Shown: piece by piece, positions 35,511 to 45,300 of the stretch
Layout: each line of letters opens with the position of its first letter
Position numbering within the stretch: the stretch's first letter is position 1
Assembly: GCA_963169105.1 (NCBI GenBank)
Contig: OY720641.1
Span: 7,083,258 to 7,147,257, forward strand
Source: Ceriagrion tenellum
Lineage: Eukaryota > Arthropoda > Insecta > Odonata > Coenagrionidae
DNA: 64,000 bases
Direction: 5' to 3'
The notes under the pieces: generated by a model
What the model saw: the letters and a program-made list of their open reading frames with translations, nothing else
Told to the model about the DNA's origin: nothing
The model's database searches: none
Translations under genes and position numbers: made by a program

Positions 35511-36729
35511 AATTTTCACTTGGTAATCACATAACGTATCTCCTGTCTACTTTATACAGGAACAACATGCTCGCATGGCGTCTTTCATTATATTAATTAA
35601 GTGAAAAACTGATTTAAGTTGAAGACTTAAAAAAATGAAGCCATTCCAACCAATAAGTCTTTGGAATAACAAAGTTAAATAAAACGAGCCATTGATCTTT
35701 CTGATAGGACACATAATTAATAAGCTGGAGAAAGAGGTGATGCAATAGTTATTAAGATACTGTACTGATTCGTCCAAACAATCTGGGTCACAAAATGATA
35801 CACTTCTCATTTTTTGTGATTTACCTGATATTTTTAATAATATGACCATGCTGTATGGACTATTTTTTATATTACGACAAGTTTCATTTTCTTGCATTTA
35901 GATGCGATTTAACACTTTTATCTATGATCCTCGCCTTTTCATTTGTTTTCTTTGCCCTCGCATGAAAAGAGGACCAAAGTTTTTACCTTAAACTCATTTC
36001 CATTTCAATCGGAGTAAGTTTGAAGAGAAATTCAATGTATGACATTCAATACGTGAAAAAACTATCCTTGACAGGAACGCGACCCCAAAACCTTTACATA
36101 CCGAGTACTTCAGAAAATCATAATTTTCTTTTTCCGAATGTCTTCTCATTTTGCCGTGCTCTACCAGTCGCACCATTTTCTCTCAAACGGAAACCTTTTT
36201 TATCTTCACCCAGTCGTTTTGGTCATCTAATGGAAGGCTCACCCAATGGTCAGTACGATCGCGTTTTACTGAATGCACGTCAAGTGAAAAGTGCGCTAGT
36301 AATACGATGCATTCATTTTCATCACCGTACTTATGTCATTTACTCCAAAACAGAGTCATAACATTGCCTTTTGACGCTTAAGTTTCTTTTCCTTGCTTTA
36401 AAATTCTTGCTACGGTACATTACTTCACCGAGACGAAGTTATTTTTATTCTATCCTCATTGCTGCACAAAGCAGTGCATTTTCCCACAAGAATGTTTACA
36501 ACAGTGCATCGCGCCTTGTGACGCAGGAGTGATATATTATATGTCTCCCTTTCTCATCTCACCGAGAAAGTTGGGACGGGTTTCATATCTAAAAATCTCT
36601 TATCTCCCTACTTCTCGAGTCTCGTATTTCTATACAAATATATATTAATGTTTTTATCCTGATCTGTTTCATCCTCAGATATATGGTTATATGGAATGGT
36701 GTGGAGCACACTTGTTCGTGGGTCCTCCC
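35511..36729. other. No gene recognised
   Basis: A 116-codon open frame on the minus strand (35547-35897) shows no domain I know. The rest is unremarkable. Confidence 0.4.
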
Positions 36730-37140
36730 AAAAGCGCGATGGATTCGAGGATGAAAGGAAAAATAATAATAAAACGTAAACGTCTCGCCTGTGTGAGGCA
36801 GTGTAGCCAGCGCAAACGCACGCAAACATTCTCCGCAGACATAAAGATTCCCGCTTTCCAAACGAGTCCCTGTTCGTTCCCCAAGCAATTTCTTTCGCAA
36901 ACCCTCCTAACGCCTCCTCCCTCTGCCATACACCCTCATTAATGCCCACCCTCCCCCGGAGACCATTGTTAAGGACCGCGCCAACCCATTAGTCGCGAGA
37001 GCTTTGCTTTTCTCTCCCTCCCCCCTCCACTCTCCACACCGTAAAATAAAATTCCGCTCCCCCAAAAAACCAAGTCCTTCATTTTGGTCTCCCTCTCCCT
37101 TCCATCAACACAACCGTCAACCACGTAGACCCACCGCAAG
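36730..37140. other. Pyrimidine-rich G+C island
   Basis: The block with CCCTCCCCC and CTCCACTCTCC runs is C+T-rich from about 36860. No gene evidence. Confidence 0.4.
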
Positions 37141-37901
37141 GTGTATTTCTTTGCGGAGAAAGATGTGGCAGCTTGTGTGTTTTGTGTCCGAAAAAAATAG
37201 AGGCAGATACACAGAGAGGTAGCGCACGTCTTTTGCTTTTCAAGGAATATTCCTTCAGAACGAGAGTTGCGGTAGCGTTAAAAATGAAGAAGGATTTAAA
37301 TGCTCTCACTAAGAACATAGTGACTATCATGGATTGAGAAGCGACAAGTTCTGTACTACGTAGTACATAGTGTTAGACAGGAAGTGCTCTCCTTCTATCC
37401 GACTATTTGAACGCAAGGGAACTGAGGGAACGAGAAGGATATATTTCAGGCACTTGTGCAAAGAAATGCAGCAGAATTATTTTCTTTTCATTTTCTTCTC
37501 CCGAGAGTTAAACTTAAGCATTCGGAAGAAGGAATGATTCCTCGCGATAGTGCACACAATGCGAGCGACTTTGAAAGACTCTGGTGGGGAAGGAAAATGC
37601 ATTCCGAGGGAATAAACTTCGCGATAGGATTTAGGGCAGGGGAATTGGGACATGAGAGAGACAATATCAAAGCGACAAGGATAAGCTCGTATTTTCGTCG
37701 CCAGAGTAGTCGTCCGAGGTAAATAGTACGCGTAATTTGTTTTTTTTTGTTTCAAGTTTCAATAAACAGCTGCCGTCTCATTTTATACTCGTCATTGAAA
37801 CTGGATTTACGTCGCTCCTGTTCTTAAAAAAATATGGATTATTAGGGAGTGGTTCAAACAAGTGCAGTTCGTTATCATTAGCATTCATCAATCCCTACTC
37901 G

Positions 37902-38127
37902 TTGAGTGCGGCATGACGTGATATCACGTCATCGTAATCTTTACGCCGGTGCTGAGGACGTGATATCACGTCATGGGTACCGTGAGTGTTCCAGCTTTCA
38001 CTAGAGGGCCTTGTTAAAGTTCCCTTGTGGAAGCTAGCAACACTCACGGTACCCTTGACATGATATCACGTCCTCAGCACCGGCGTAAAGAAAGCCATGA
38101 CGTGATATCACGTCATGCCTCACTCAA
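37902..38127. repeat. Foldback MITE-like element with four 18-base palindromes
   Basis: Two 89-base arms (37902-37990 and 38039-38127) are close reverse complements, and the 48-base centre pairs partly with itself (GCTTTCAC with GTGGAAGC). Each arm holds two copies of the palindrome TGACGTGATATCACGTCA or a shorter form. They lie at 37914, 37957, 38057 (one change) and 38098. The outer ends read TTGAGTGCGGCATGACG and, from the right, CCCTTTGAGTGAGGC. A CCCTTT start recalls piggyBac-type terminal repeats, but no TTAA duplication is visible. No coding capacity; non-autonomous. Confidence 0.85.
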
Positions 38128-38758
38128 AGGGCTAATATCGCTACATCTCTCTATGCTACTCTCCTCTCCTCCAACGTCTTTATCCTTGGATAACACTGAC
38201 CAACCAGGGTATGCTTTTTTGATACAAAGGGTCACTTCCAACGTAATCTTGTGCATTGAATCCGAATATAATCACGAAAATTGGCCAACACGTCGGGATT
38301 TGGAGATATTCTGAGATGGGTTAAAATGGCAATTTTTAGGTCTGTTTGGGATTAAATATCTCAGAAACCAAAGGTTATAGAGTAATTCTACAAACGGTTT
38401 CGAAGTCTATGTAAAAACATGTATAGGATACAACTATGACGCCAAGAAAAGCTATTGTTTCCATAACCTGTATCTTATATTTCAAATTTTTGTAGTCAAA
38501 ACTATAGTATAGTTGAATATTAATAAAGTTTTTGATATGGATGATGGCATAATTCTGCAGACGGATTCGAAGTCTGCGTTAAAAAAAATGCGTAGAATAC
38601 ATCAATAAAACCTAGAAAAAATATAATTACCATAAACTGTATTAGCTTGGCAACAATCAAAAACGAATGAAATGCTAAGTGTAGTAACTTTGTGGAATTC
38701 AATGTTTTCAATGGACTTATTAGAACAACTTTTACAATCCACAATGGTCAAAGCAACG

Positions 38759-38803
38759 GCACAATCCAGATTTCGACGCTAAAGCACCACCATCATCAGG
38801 TGC
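38759..38803 (-). ncRNA. Hammerhead-like core, left arm
   Basis: Minus strand in order: GCAC, CTGATGA, TGGT, stem GGTGC/GCGTC (two G-U pairs), GAAA, TC-TG-GA as a small stem III, UU cleavage site, GTGC pairing with GCAC. The core boxes are intact. The four unpaired bases before stem II are unusual. Confidence 0.55.
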
Positions 38804-38901
38804 TAAATGACAAGAAACAAAAAGTATTGCGCCCTTATATATGGTTTTGGAGGAGAGGAACCATATATAAGGGCGCAATACTTTTTGTTTCTTGTCATTT
38901 A

Positions 38902-38946
38902 GCATCTGATGATGGTGGTGCTTCAGCGTCGAAATCTGGATTGTGC
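38902..38946 (+). ncRNA. Hammerhead-like core, right arm
   Basis: Same order on the plus strand: GCAT, CTGATGA (38906-38912), TGGT, the same stem II, GAAA (38931), TCTGGA, TT and GTGC. Stem I has one G-U pair in place of the A-T/C-G version on the other arm. Confidence 0.55.
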
Positions 38947-38996
38947 CGTTGCTTTGACCATTGTGGAATGTAAAAGTCGTTCTAATAAGTCCATTG

Positions 38997-39255
38997 AAAA
39001 CTATCAAAAACTATTTTCGTAGATTCTCGCAGTTCAATTTAATTTGGATAAAAGTGTTTTTTGGATTTATTACATTGTAATTACTATTTCAGCAACAGGC
39101 CTGCCGGCTTCGTCCGCACAATAGCCAGACGGAGCCGGCAGAATAGCCGGGCGAAACTGTTGCTGAAATAGTAATAAAAACGCAGTAAATCCAAAAGACC
39201 TTTATCCAAATTAAATTGAACTTCGAGAATCTACGGAAAAATGTTTTTGATAGTT
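38997..39255. repeat. Second palindrome, PLE-like terminus
   Basis: The arms share GTAGATTCTCG, TTCAATTTAATTTGGATAAA and ATTACTATTTCAGCAACAG with their reverse complements, around a G+C-rich centre near 39110-39150 (CTGCCGGCTTCGTC facing GACGGAGCCGGCAG). The right half reads GGCAGAATAGCCGGGCGAAA then CTGTTGCTG, close to the sequence at 32.17 kb. This may be a further PLE terminus subfamily. Confidence 0.5.
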
Positions 39256-39528
39256 TCCAAATTAATGCAATTTATAGTAATTATAGTTTTCCTTGGTTTT
39301 ATAGATGTGTTCTATACATTTTTCTACGCAGACTTTGAATCCGCTTGCAGAATTACACTGTGACCTTTGGTTCTGATATATTCAAGCTCAAAAAGACCTA
39401 AAAATTGCTATTTTGACCCTTTGTGGTTAGAATATCGCAAAATCCGGACGTGACAGCCAATTTTCGCGAGTAGATTCGGATTCAGCGTACAAAATTACGC
39501 CTGAAATGGCCCTAAGCATCAAAAATTC

Positions 39529-40160
39529 ATTCGACACCATCAATTTTGCAGGCCTGTGAAATTATTCATTTTGGCATACTTTATAATTAGCCTGATTTAT
39601 TCCTCTTTGGTTTTCCTCTGCAATGCTCCTCATTCAATTTTCCATTCAATATTTCTTATTTTGGTTGTTTTATTGAAAAATAAACACGATAATCTTTTAC
39701 TTTCCTTATCCTCAGAGTTTGGATTATACGTGTCTAATTCCCAAGTCCTGGGTACAACCTTCTTTGTCCATTTATTCTAAACCACATTTTTGCAATGCCT
39801 CGTGGTGATAATGACTTGCGAAAAAATTTATTATTCGATGTAGTTCCCGAAAGCAATGTCCTCGGAGGGGAGAAAACTTTATAGTAATTTTCAAATTTAC
39901 GAGCCAGTTAAGTAAGCTAGCCAGCAAGAAAAGTTAATAAAAGGTGCCCACTGAGGTAATTGGAAGATTAGCTTAATGCTAAGAGATATAAAGGCAATGC
40001 TGTAAAAATCTGTCAAAACGAGACCGTATAAGTTAACATGATGTTTTCATTTTCCTCTTATTTCAGTATACCACGTACTGCAACATTATCCTTAAGTACA
40101 GGGAAGCCTTTGCGTAATGAAAGTGAAACAAACAATTTTCTTCCAAAAAGAGTTTTATTT
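39529..40160. other. No gene recognised
   Basis: A+T-rich sequence between the inverted repeat and the LINE 3' tail. Confidence 0.45.
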
Positions 40161-40245
40161 ATGTTTCCTTTTATCATCATCATCCTCAAGTAGCAACTCC
40201 AGTTTCCCGGGTGTTGTCTATCAGCCTCTTCTAACTTCTCTTATC

Positions 40246-40890
40246 TTAGTGTGTTTGTTGATATTGAACTTCCTCCCAAGAGCTCCCTCTCAGTTGAATG
40301 TCTTGTTTCAGTTGGTCGATCCACTTCCTTCTTGGTCTGCTCACTCTTCTCTTCCCTGGTATTTCCTTTTCCAGCCATATATTAGCTACTCTGCTCTGTT
40401 CCATCCTCATAACATGACCATACCATCCCATTCTGGATCTCTTCACGTTTTCAATTAGTGATATTTTGCATCCAACCTGTTTTATAGTGTCTTCATTTTT
40501 TGCCTGTCAAGTCTTGTCTTTTGTACCATCGTCCTTAGGAATTTCATTTCGTTGGCTTGTATTCTGCCGATGTCTCTACTTGATAGTGTACAAGTTTCAA
40601 GGCTATATGATATGATAGGTACGACGTAAAACTTATACATGGTCATTTTTGCAGCTCTTGGTATTTTTTTGTCCCAAAGAAGACTCCTTACTTGGTGGTA
40701 AAAACTTGACGCTTTATTCAACCTGTTAGTAATTTCCCAGGAATCCTGTGGATCCTGTGGAATCCACAGGAACCATCCTGTGAAATTACATTACCTAGGT
40801 AAGGGAACTGTTCCACTCTTTGCGATATTTCGTTCTCGAGTTTTAAAGTTATATTATTCTGTACTTTTCCAATAGTCAGTATCACTATCT
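40246..40890 (-). pseudogene. LINE region downstream of RT
   Basis: The minus strand continues after the RT frame with RVEQFPYLGNVISQDG, then a frame break where CCTGTGGA-type repeats (about 40740-40775) disrupt the sequence. It then gives NKASSFYHQVRSLLWDKKIP and ISYSLETCTLS (40482-40721), and after another break MGWYGHVMRMEQSRVANIW and PRRKWIDQLKQDIQ (ends 40246). This matches the full C-terminal order of RTE-like ORF2 proteins. The last residues resemble a RxxxDNTRETGVAT ending in a third frame near 40200. Confidence 0.82.
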
Positions 40891-40895
40891 TACCT

Positions 40896-41786
40896 TTACT
40901 GACTTTCAGGTTTAAGTTGTTTGTACCATCGGTTCAAATTTTCCTGGAGTTCAGTTTCATTGCATCCCCAAAGTACCACATCATCTGCAAATGCCAGAGC
41001 ATTGAACTCTGTACTCTTCTCACTTTTTATTTGCTTCATCACTTCATACATTACGACCAAAAACAAAAGTGGAGAGAGTGCACTTCCTTGTTGTACTCCT
41101 CTCTTTGTTTCAAACCACTCAGAATTCTTCCCCTCTATTTGTACACTGCTTCTACACCCTTTGTACAGCATTTTTATTTTATTTATTAAACTTGTTGGTA
41201 CATTCCGTTGTTTCAGACACTCCCATATCTTTCCCCTTGGGACTCTATCATAAGCCTTCTCTAGATTTAAGAACACTAATATTAATGGCTTATTATTCTT
41301 CCAGTGTGTTTCAATCATTCTTCTGAGGGTAAAAATTAGGTCTATGGTTGACCTGTTTTCTCGAAAACCATATTGTTCTTCTTCAAACTTATTTCCTACT
41401 ATCTGTCGAAGTCTACATTCGATCATTTTCTCCATTATTTTTAGTCCATAAGATAAAAGCGTGATGCCGCTATAGTTTTCACATTTTCTTTTCGAGCCTT
41501 TCTTGAATAGTAGTACTATTATGCCATTTTTCCAGTCGTTTGGTACTCTGTTCTCTGACCAAATTGCGTTCAACACTCTTGTTGCCCAGTGAATACCATA
41601 CACCCCTGCCCCTTTGTTCATATCCACACTGAGTTCATCTGCATCAGCTGATTTTCCCTTTTTCATAGTTTTTATGGCATTCTCTACCTCTAGCCTTGTT
41701 ATTGGCCCTTCCTTCTTCCTGTGTGACCACTTCTGTCTCTCCTGTATCTCCTTCAGATTGTGCGCAATGGCTATCTTCCTGTCCAT
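40896..41786 (-). CDS. LINE reverse transcriptase domain (partial ORF2)
   Basis: A 296-codon open stretch covering the fingers and palm of a non-LTR reverse transcriptase. Visible in order are NGIIVLLFKKGSK and ENYSGITLLS (normally NYRGITLL), EEQYGFRENRSTIDLIFTLR (QxGFRxxRSTxDxIFxLR), FLNLEKAYDRVPR with the first catalytic Asp, KRGVQQGSALSPLLF, and NALAFADDVVLWG with the two catalytic Asp at about residues 268-269. All catalytic residues are present. The first ATG is only where the open stretch begins; the true protein starts upstream in the endonuclease. Both flanks are frame-shifted, so this copy could not make a working ORF2 protein. Confidence 0.87.
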   Translation of the reverse strand: MDRKIAIAHNLKEIQERQKWSHRKKEGPITRLEVENAIKTMKKGKSADADELSVDMNKGAGVYGIHWATRVLNAIWSENRVPNDWKNGIIVLLFKKGSKRKCENYSGITLLSYGLKIMEKMIECRLRQIVGNKFEEEQYGFRENRSTIDLIFTLRRMIETHWKNNKPLILVFLNLEKAYDRVPRGKIWECLKQRNVPTSLINKIKMLYKGCRSSVQIEGKNSEWFETKRGVQQGSALSPLLFLVVMYEVMKQIKSEKSTEFNALAFADDVVLWGCNETELQENLNRWYKQLKPESQ

Positions 41787-42800
41787 TTAGCAGAGTCTCA
41801 AAGTACTCCCACATTGTTTCCCTGATTTTATAATCTTCTCTGACAATTTGTCCCTGTTTAGTTTCAATAGCTTTAATTGTTTCAGTTGTTTTCCTTCTGT
41901 TGTTAACCAACTTGTAGAGGAGTGTTTTGTTGCTCTGGCAATCTTCTTTCAGTTTGTCCGCATATTCTTCCCAGCTTTTTTCTTTTTCTTCAGTCATTAT
42001 CCTTTTCGCTTACAATTTCTTTTCCCTATATATTGCACATTTCTCTTGTATTACAGCTTCATTCCTGTCATGCATTTTCTGCTTTTCTTTGTCCATATAT
42101 TTCTTGGCACTATTTATTTCTTTAATTGCTATTTATTAGCTCGCATTTCATCAGGGCGTTTCTTTTGCCCTGACACTTGAGCTAGTTTTCCCACAGACTT
42201 CTTCTGCCTTACTGACTAGAGTTTGCTTTAATACTTGCCATTCACTGGCACCACTTCCTATTTCAGTTTTTGGTAACTATTTTGCATTTAGTCTTTGGTA
42301 TTCTTCCTTAATTACTAAGTCATTTAGTTTCCATACTTTAATCTTTGGCTTTTTCTTACATTTTATCGTTGGCATTTTGATGGTCTTAGTGTCCGCAACA
42401 AGAAGTTGATGGTCACTGTTTAGGTCTTCACTTGGTATAACTTTTATATCCCTCACAAAGTTATTTGCCTTTGTATCCGTTAATACCTAATCAATCAAGG
42501 TTTTAATTTTCCCATCCCAGCTGTACCTTGTTACTTTATGGCTGGTACGCTTTTTAAACCAACTATTCCTGATCGAAAGATTGTTCCTGTCACAAAAATC
42601 CAAAAGGAATTTTCCTTCATCATTTCGCTGTCCAAAGCCATGAGGACCCAGAACATGGTCATTCCTTTTATGTCCTACTATAAACCGTGTTTTATTATTA
42701 AAGCGCGAACATTTAAAAAGTCCTTCTTAAATTATGCAGCATCCAGCCTCTTATCATCCAGTATGACTTCATCTTGGTACTAATTAACGAGTAGAACAAT
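41644..42800 (-). pseudogene. LINE endonuclease C-terminus and linker
   Basis: The 41644-41997 frame is the linker, with EKEKSWEEYADKLKED and ETKQGQIVREDYKIRETMWE leading to FETLLNG, the usual segment before the RT. Further upstream in several frames are HVLGPHGFGQRNDEGKFLLD, SWDGKIKTLIDYVLT and SEDLNSDHQLLVAD. These match the AP endonuclease order GPHGxGxRNxxGxxLLxFC, then TW-PDGxxxxQIDYIL, then SDHxLVxA. The SDH residues can be seen. Stops and frameshifts are frequent. Confidence 0.8.
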
Positions 42801-42834
42801 TGAAATTATGATAAATTGAGTCTATTACTAAAGA

Positions 42835-43225
42835 TTCTTCTTCTCTGGCTACAATTATAGCGTTGGTATGCAACAGTCTACTTCCACTCAAACCGATCTT
42901 GGGCCAATCTTTTCACTTCACTGTACGATTGTCAACCTAGTTCCTTCATCAACTATCCCATATAGCCCAGTCTAGGTGTGCCCCTCTGGCTTTTCCCTCT
43001 ACTGAACCTTCTACTGTCGTCTTAACCAAGCTTTCGTGTCGGAGAATATGGCCAATCCAGATGTTCCCCTCTTATTTAGTATCCTCATAAACCCCTCCTC
43101 GTTCGTGATTCTAGCCACCCAGGGTATTTTCAGAATTTTCCTATAGCACCACACTTCAAATGCATCCATTCTTTCCTTCACTCTCTTGCCAATTTTCCAG
43201 GTCTTACTACCATAGAGCACTACGA
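42835..43225 (-). pseudogene. Second LINE 3' coding remnant
   Basis: This minus-strand piece reads MLYGSKTWKIGKRVKERMDA then FEVWCYRKILKIPWVARITN and EEGFMRILNKRG, corresponding to LYGSETWTL...KRLEAFEMWCYRRMLKISW-D-VTNEEVL. After one stop it continues RGTPRLGYMG, LMKELG and YSEVKRLAQDRFEWK, the terminal GRPR and AxDRxxW blocks. The sequence differs from the RTE-like LINE immediately to its left, so two unrelated 5'-truncated LINEs lie head to tail here. Confidence 0.85.
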
Positions 43226-44099
43226 AATATTATCCCGGTAGTATTACAATATATTACCATTTATATCTCAGAGGATTACACCGGAGAAAAAGACAAAAAA
43301 TGTGACCCATTCATTACGTAATTTTGAGACGTAACTGGCTAGTTTAGCCACCCTCTTCTACAACTATAACAACCATTAAACCATTAAAACTATAAACAAC
43401 CATTAAAAACAAATCCATAGCGATATTCTAATGATCAACTGCTTTTAATGGTAAATTTTCAAATTAGGGTGGTGTGAGGACTATGATGTATTTAGTTAGC
43501 TTTATTATCATATTTCTGAAGAAGTATAAGGCTCAAATCCATCCACTAAGAACTCATGACAAATCTCAAAATCTTGCTAATATCTCGATGTTCCTTCTAT
43601 TATATCCTTCTTTTACGTTTCATATAGATATTTGAAATATTTTTATGATTTTAAAATGCATTTTTATGACGTATGGAATCGACCTACTGTCTTATTACGT
43701 AAGCTTAGTATTAAGGAAAATTATGAACATATATTCCTATGGCAAATGATTATTGACACAATTTCGTGAATGCCAAAATTATTCCTAAAAAACGAAAGTG
43801 TTGCAGTTAAGAGTCAGAAACGACAAACGAGCATTTCATTCGTTAGTCTGATTAAGTCAGTATGTACACTATCAATTGGTATTTCCAGCACATCCAGTAT
43901 ATTAAACAAGGTAATCGCGAGCCGCAAAATCGCTATCCATATCTGTGCCCACACACCAACAAACCGATCCGAAACCCTTTCCATCACACCGAAAACGCTC
44001 AATGTATCAACGAATCAACGAATGCATCAATGCTTGCATCGGTGGCACTCTTTCGAGGATCCAATGGCTGCCGATTTGAATCCACAACGTGTCACTAAT
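43226..44099. other. No gene recognised
   Basis: A+T-rich, no domain in the short open frames. Confidence 0.45.
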
Positions 44100-45300
44100 G
44101 ATATCGCTCGCTTCAATGCCAATTCCACGATTCTCTTCCCCCTCCCTCATTCGCCCAGGCAGGCAGGCGGGCCCCATTCAACCAGCATCACGTCCCCGCG
44201 GCTACCGCATTTGATTCTCACAGAAACGCCACCCCCACACCTCTGGAGGCGCGCTACATTTTGTTTTGCTTTTATTTATTCTTTTAAATCTCCCAGCCAC
44301 CCTTCTCTTACGTCGCAAAGTCCCATACACCCCACCTTTTCCCAAAAAATCCTCCTTTTATTTCAGTCGTTACGTCTCCTCCTCCTCCCTCCCTTCCTCC
44401 GCTTGTCCCACTCCACTACACTACACCGCCCCTTGCGCAACGCACCATATTCTTTCGCCCTCGTCCCATTTCCGGCTCATTTTGTGGCCCCGACGCGCAT
44501 GCGCAGCGAAAGCCTTCGCCCTTGTTCCTCTCGCAGTCACCATCCGTTATGTTACGCAGGGTGTGGGTGAGAAGTGGAGGATAAGGCGAGAGAGAGTGAG
44601 AAAATGGTTGGGGGGAGTGTCACCTCGCGCTTTCATATTTTAACGGAAAATAAAAGACGCCGACGACGCGAATAAAAATGCCGAAAAAAATTAAAGAGCG
44701 GAAATAAAAAATACAATACGCCATTTTTCACTTATTCGATGTCATTTTTTTTAACGCTCACCTTTAATTTGTTTAATTTTATTATCTCCTCGCTCGGGGA
44801 TGGGTATCTCGTTTCACGCAGCGCGTGGAATGAATTTCAAAGCTTCGTGATTATAGCCGAGGTCGGCCGGTGGAGTTTGGGATCTCAAAAAAACCTTAAT
44901 ACGCAGAAAGCCGGTGACGATGAGCGCTCCGTAAAATTTCGGAAGATGGAAGGCTTCTCGTTCGGCGTGATCTCGCCGGTGGCGCCACCCGAGTCGCATC
45001 GGTCGCGCCGGGAGACTTATTTTTATTCCGTCATCTGCCGAGAGCATGAGGAACGCAAAAAAAAACACCCTCCATTGGGTTTGTGAGTGGGGATGAAAGT
45101 TTGCGGCACTCACACCCTCGATTATATATGCGCTCATTTAAATCAGGCGAGGTGGCGTCCTGCTACGGATTTAAAGCGATGAAAAGTCCCCACGGACTGC
45201 ACACAATTTTTCACTTCCACGCAGCGGAAAATTTGAAAGTTGCCGTTAAAATGGGTCTACCGGCACGATTTCGGCACGGATTCACCTGCTGACGTGTGAA
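44100..45300. other. G+C-rich, CpG-bearing island
   Basis: The left half (44100-44640) is pyrimidine-rich. The right half (44800-45300) is balanced and CpG-rich with open frames of 107-115 codons on both strands, none with a recognised domain. This could be a CpG island of an unseen gene. No splice sites or start context were convincing. Confidence 0.4.

Larger units (their letters stand above)
38704..39001. mobile_element. Near-perfect PLE-type palindrome
   Basis: Arms 38704-38846 and 38859-39001 (143 bases) differ at about four positions by eye, around a 12-base centre (TTGGAGGAGAGG). Each arm holds a hammerhead-like core, one on each strand. The same apparent protein can be read on both strands, which is a trivial result of the palindrome and not a gene. 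The high identity implies the inversion is recent or maintained. Confidence 0.75.
38212..39528. repeat. Large inverted repeat enclosing two palindromes
   Basis: The left arm (about 38212-38661) and right arm (about 39243-39528) are diverged inverted copies. Both contain GCAATTTTTAGGTCT, AATTCTGCA followed by a GATTCGAAGTCTGCG-like stretch, and TGAATCCGAAT. The left arm has a partial tandem duplication (AATTCT at 38384 and 38551, 167 bases apart) not seen on the right. Between the arms sit the palindromes at 38704-39001 and 38997-39255. The family is unknown and there is no coding signal. It may be a foldback element that received PLE insertions, or PLE termini plus captured flanks. Confidence 0.6.
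40165..42800 (-). mobile_element. RTE-like LINE, 5'-truncated
   Basis: A 2.6 kb non-LTR retrotransposon on the minus strand, the longest in the window. From its 5' side (right) it holds the C-terminal half of an AP endonuclease (42.8-42.0 kb, many frame breaks), a linker, the reverse transcriptase (40896-41786 open), a downstream region (40.75-40.25 kb) and a 3' tail of GAT repeats (ATGATGATGATAA, about 40164-40185). Endonuclease plus RT without RNase H, an EKAYDRVP motif and a C-terminal WYGHVMRM...PRRKWIDQLKQD block suggest the RTE clade. The short tandem tail supports this. The clade assignment is by pattern and not by tree. Confidence 0.85.

Noticed and set aside
37902..38127. CRISPR-like array because of repeated 18-mers
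   Set aside because: The repeats are palindromic, arranged in inverted pairs with no unique spacers of equal length, and the genome is eukaryotic.
38692..39007. Nearly identical 91-93 residue proteins on opposite strands
   Set aside because: They are the same DNA palindrome read both ways. The composition (HHHH, no domain) and the ribozyme-like content argue against a gene.
44739..45137. Overlapping 115- and 107-codon frames as a gene
   Set aside because: Frames are open on both strands in a CpG-rich block with no domain, splice site or start context, so probably a composition effect.
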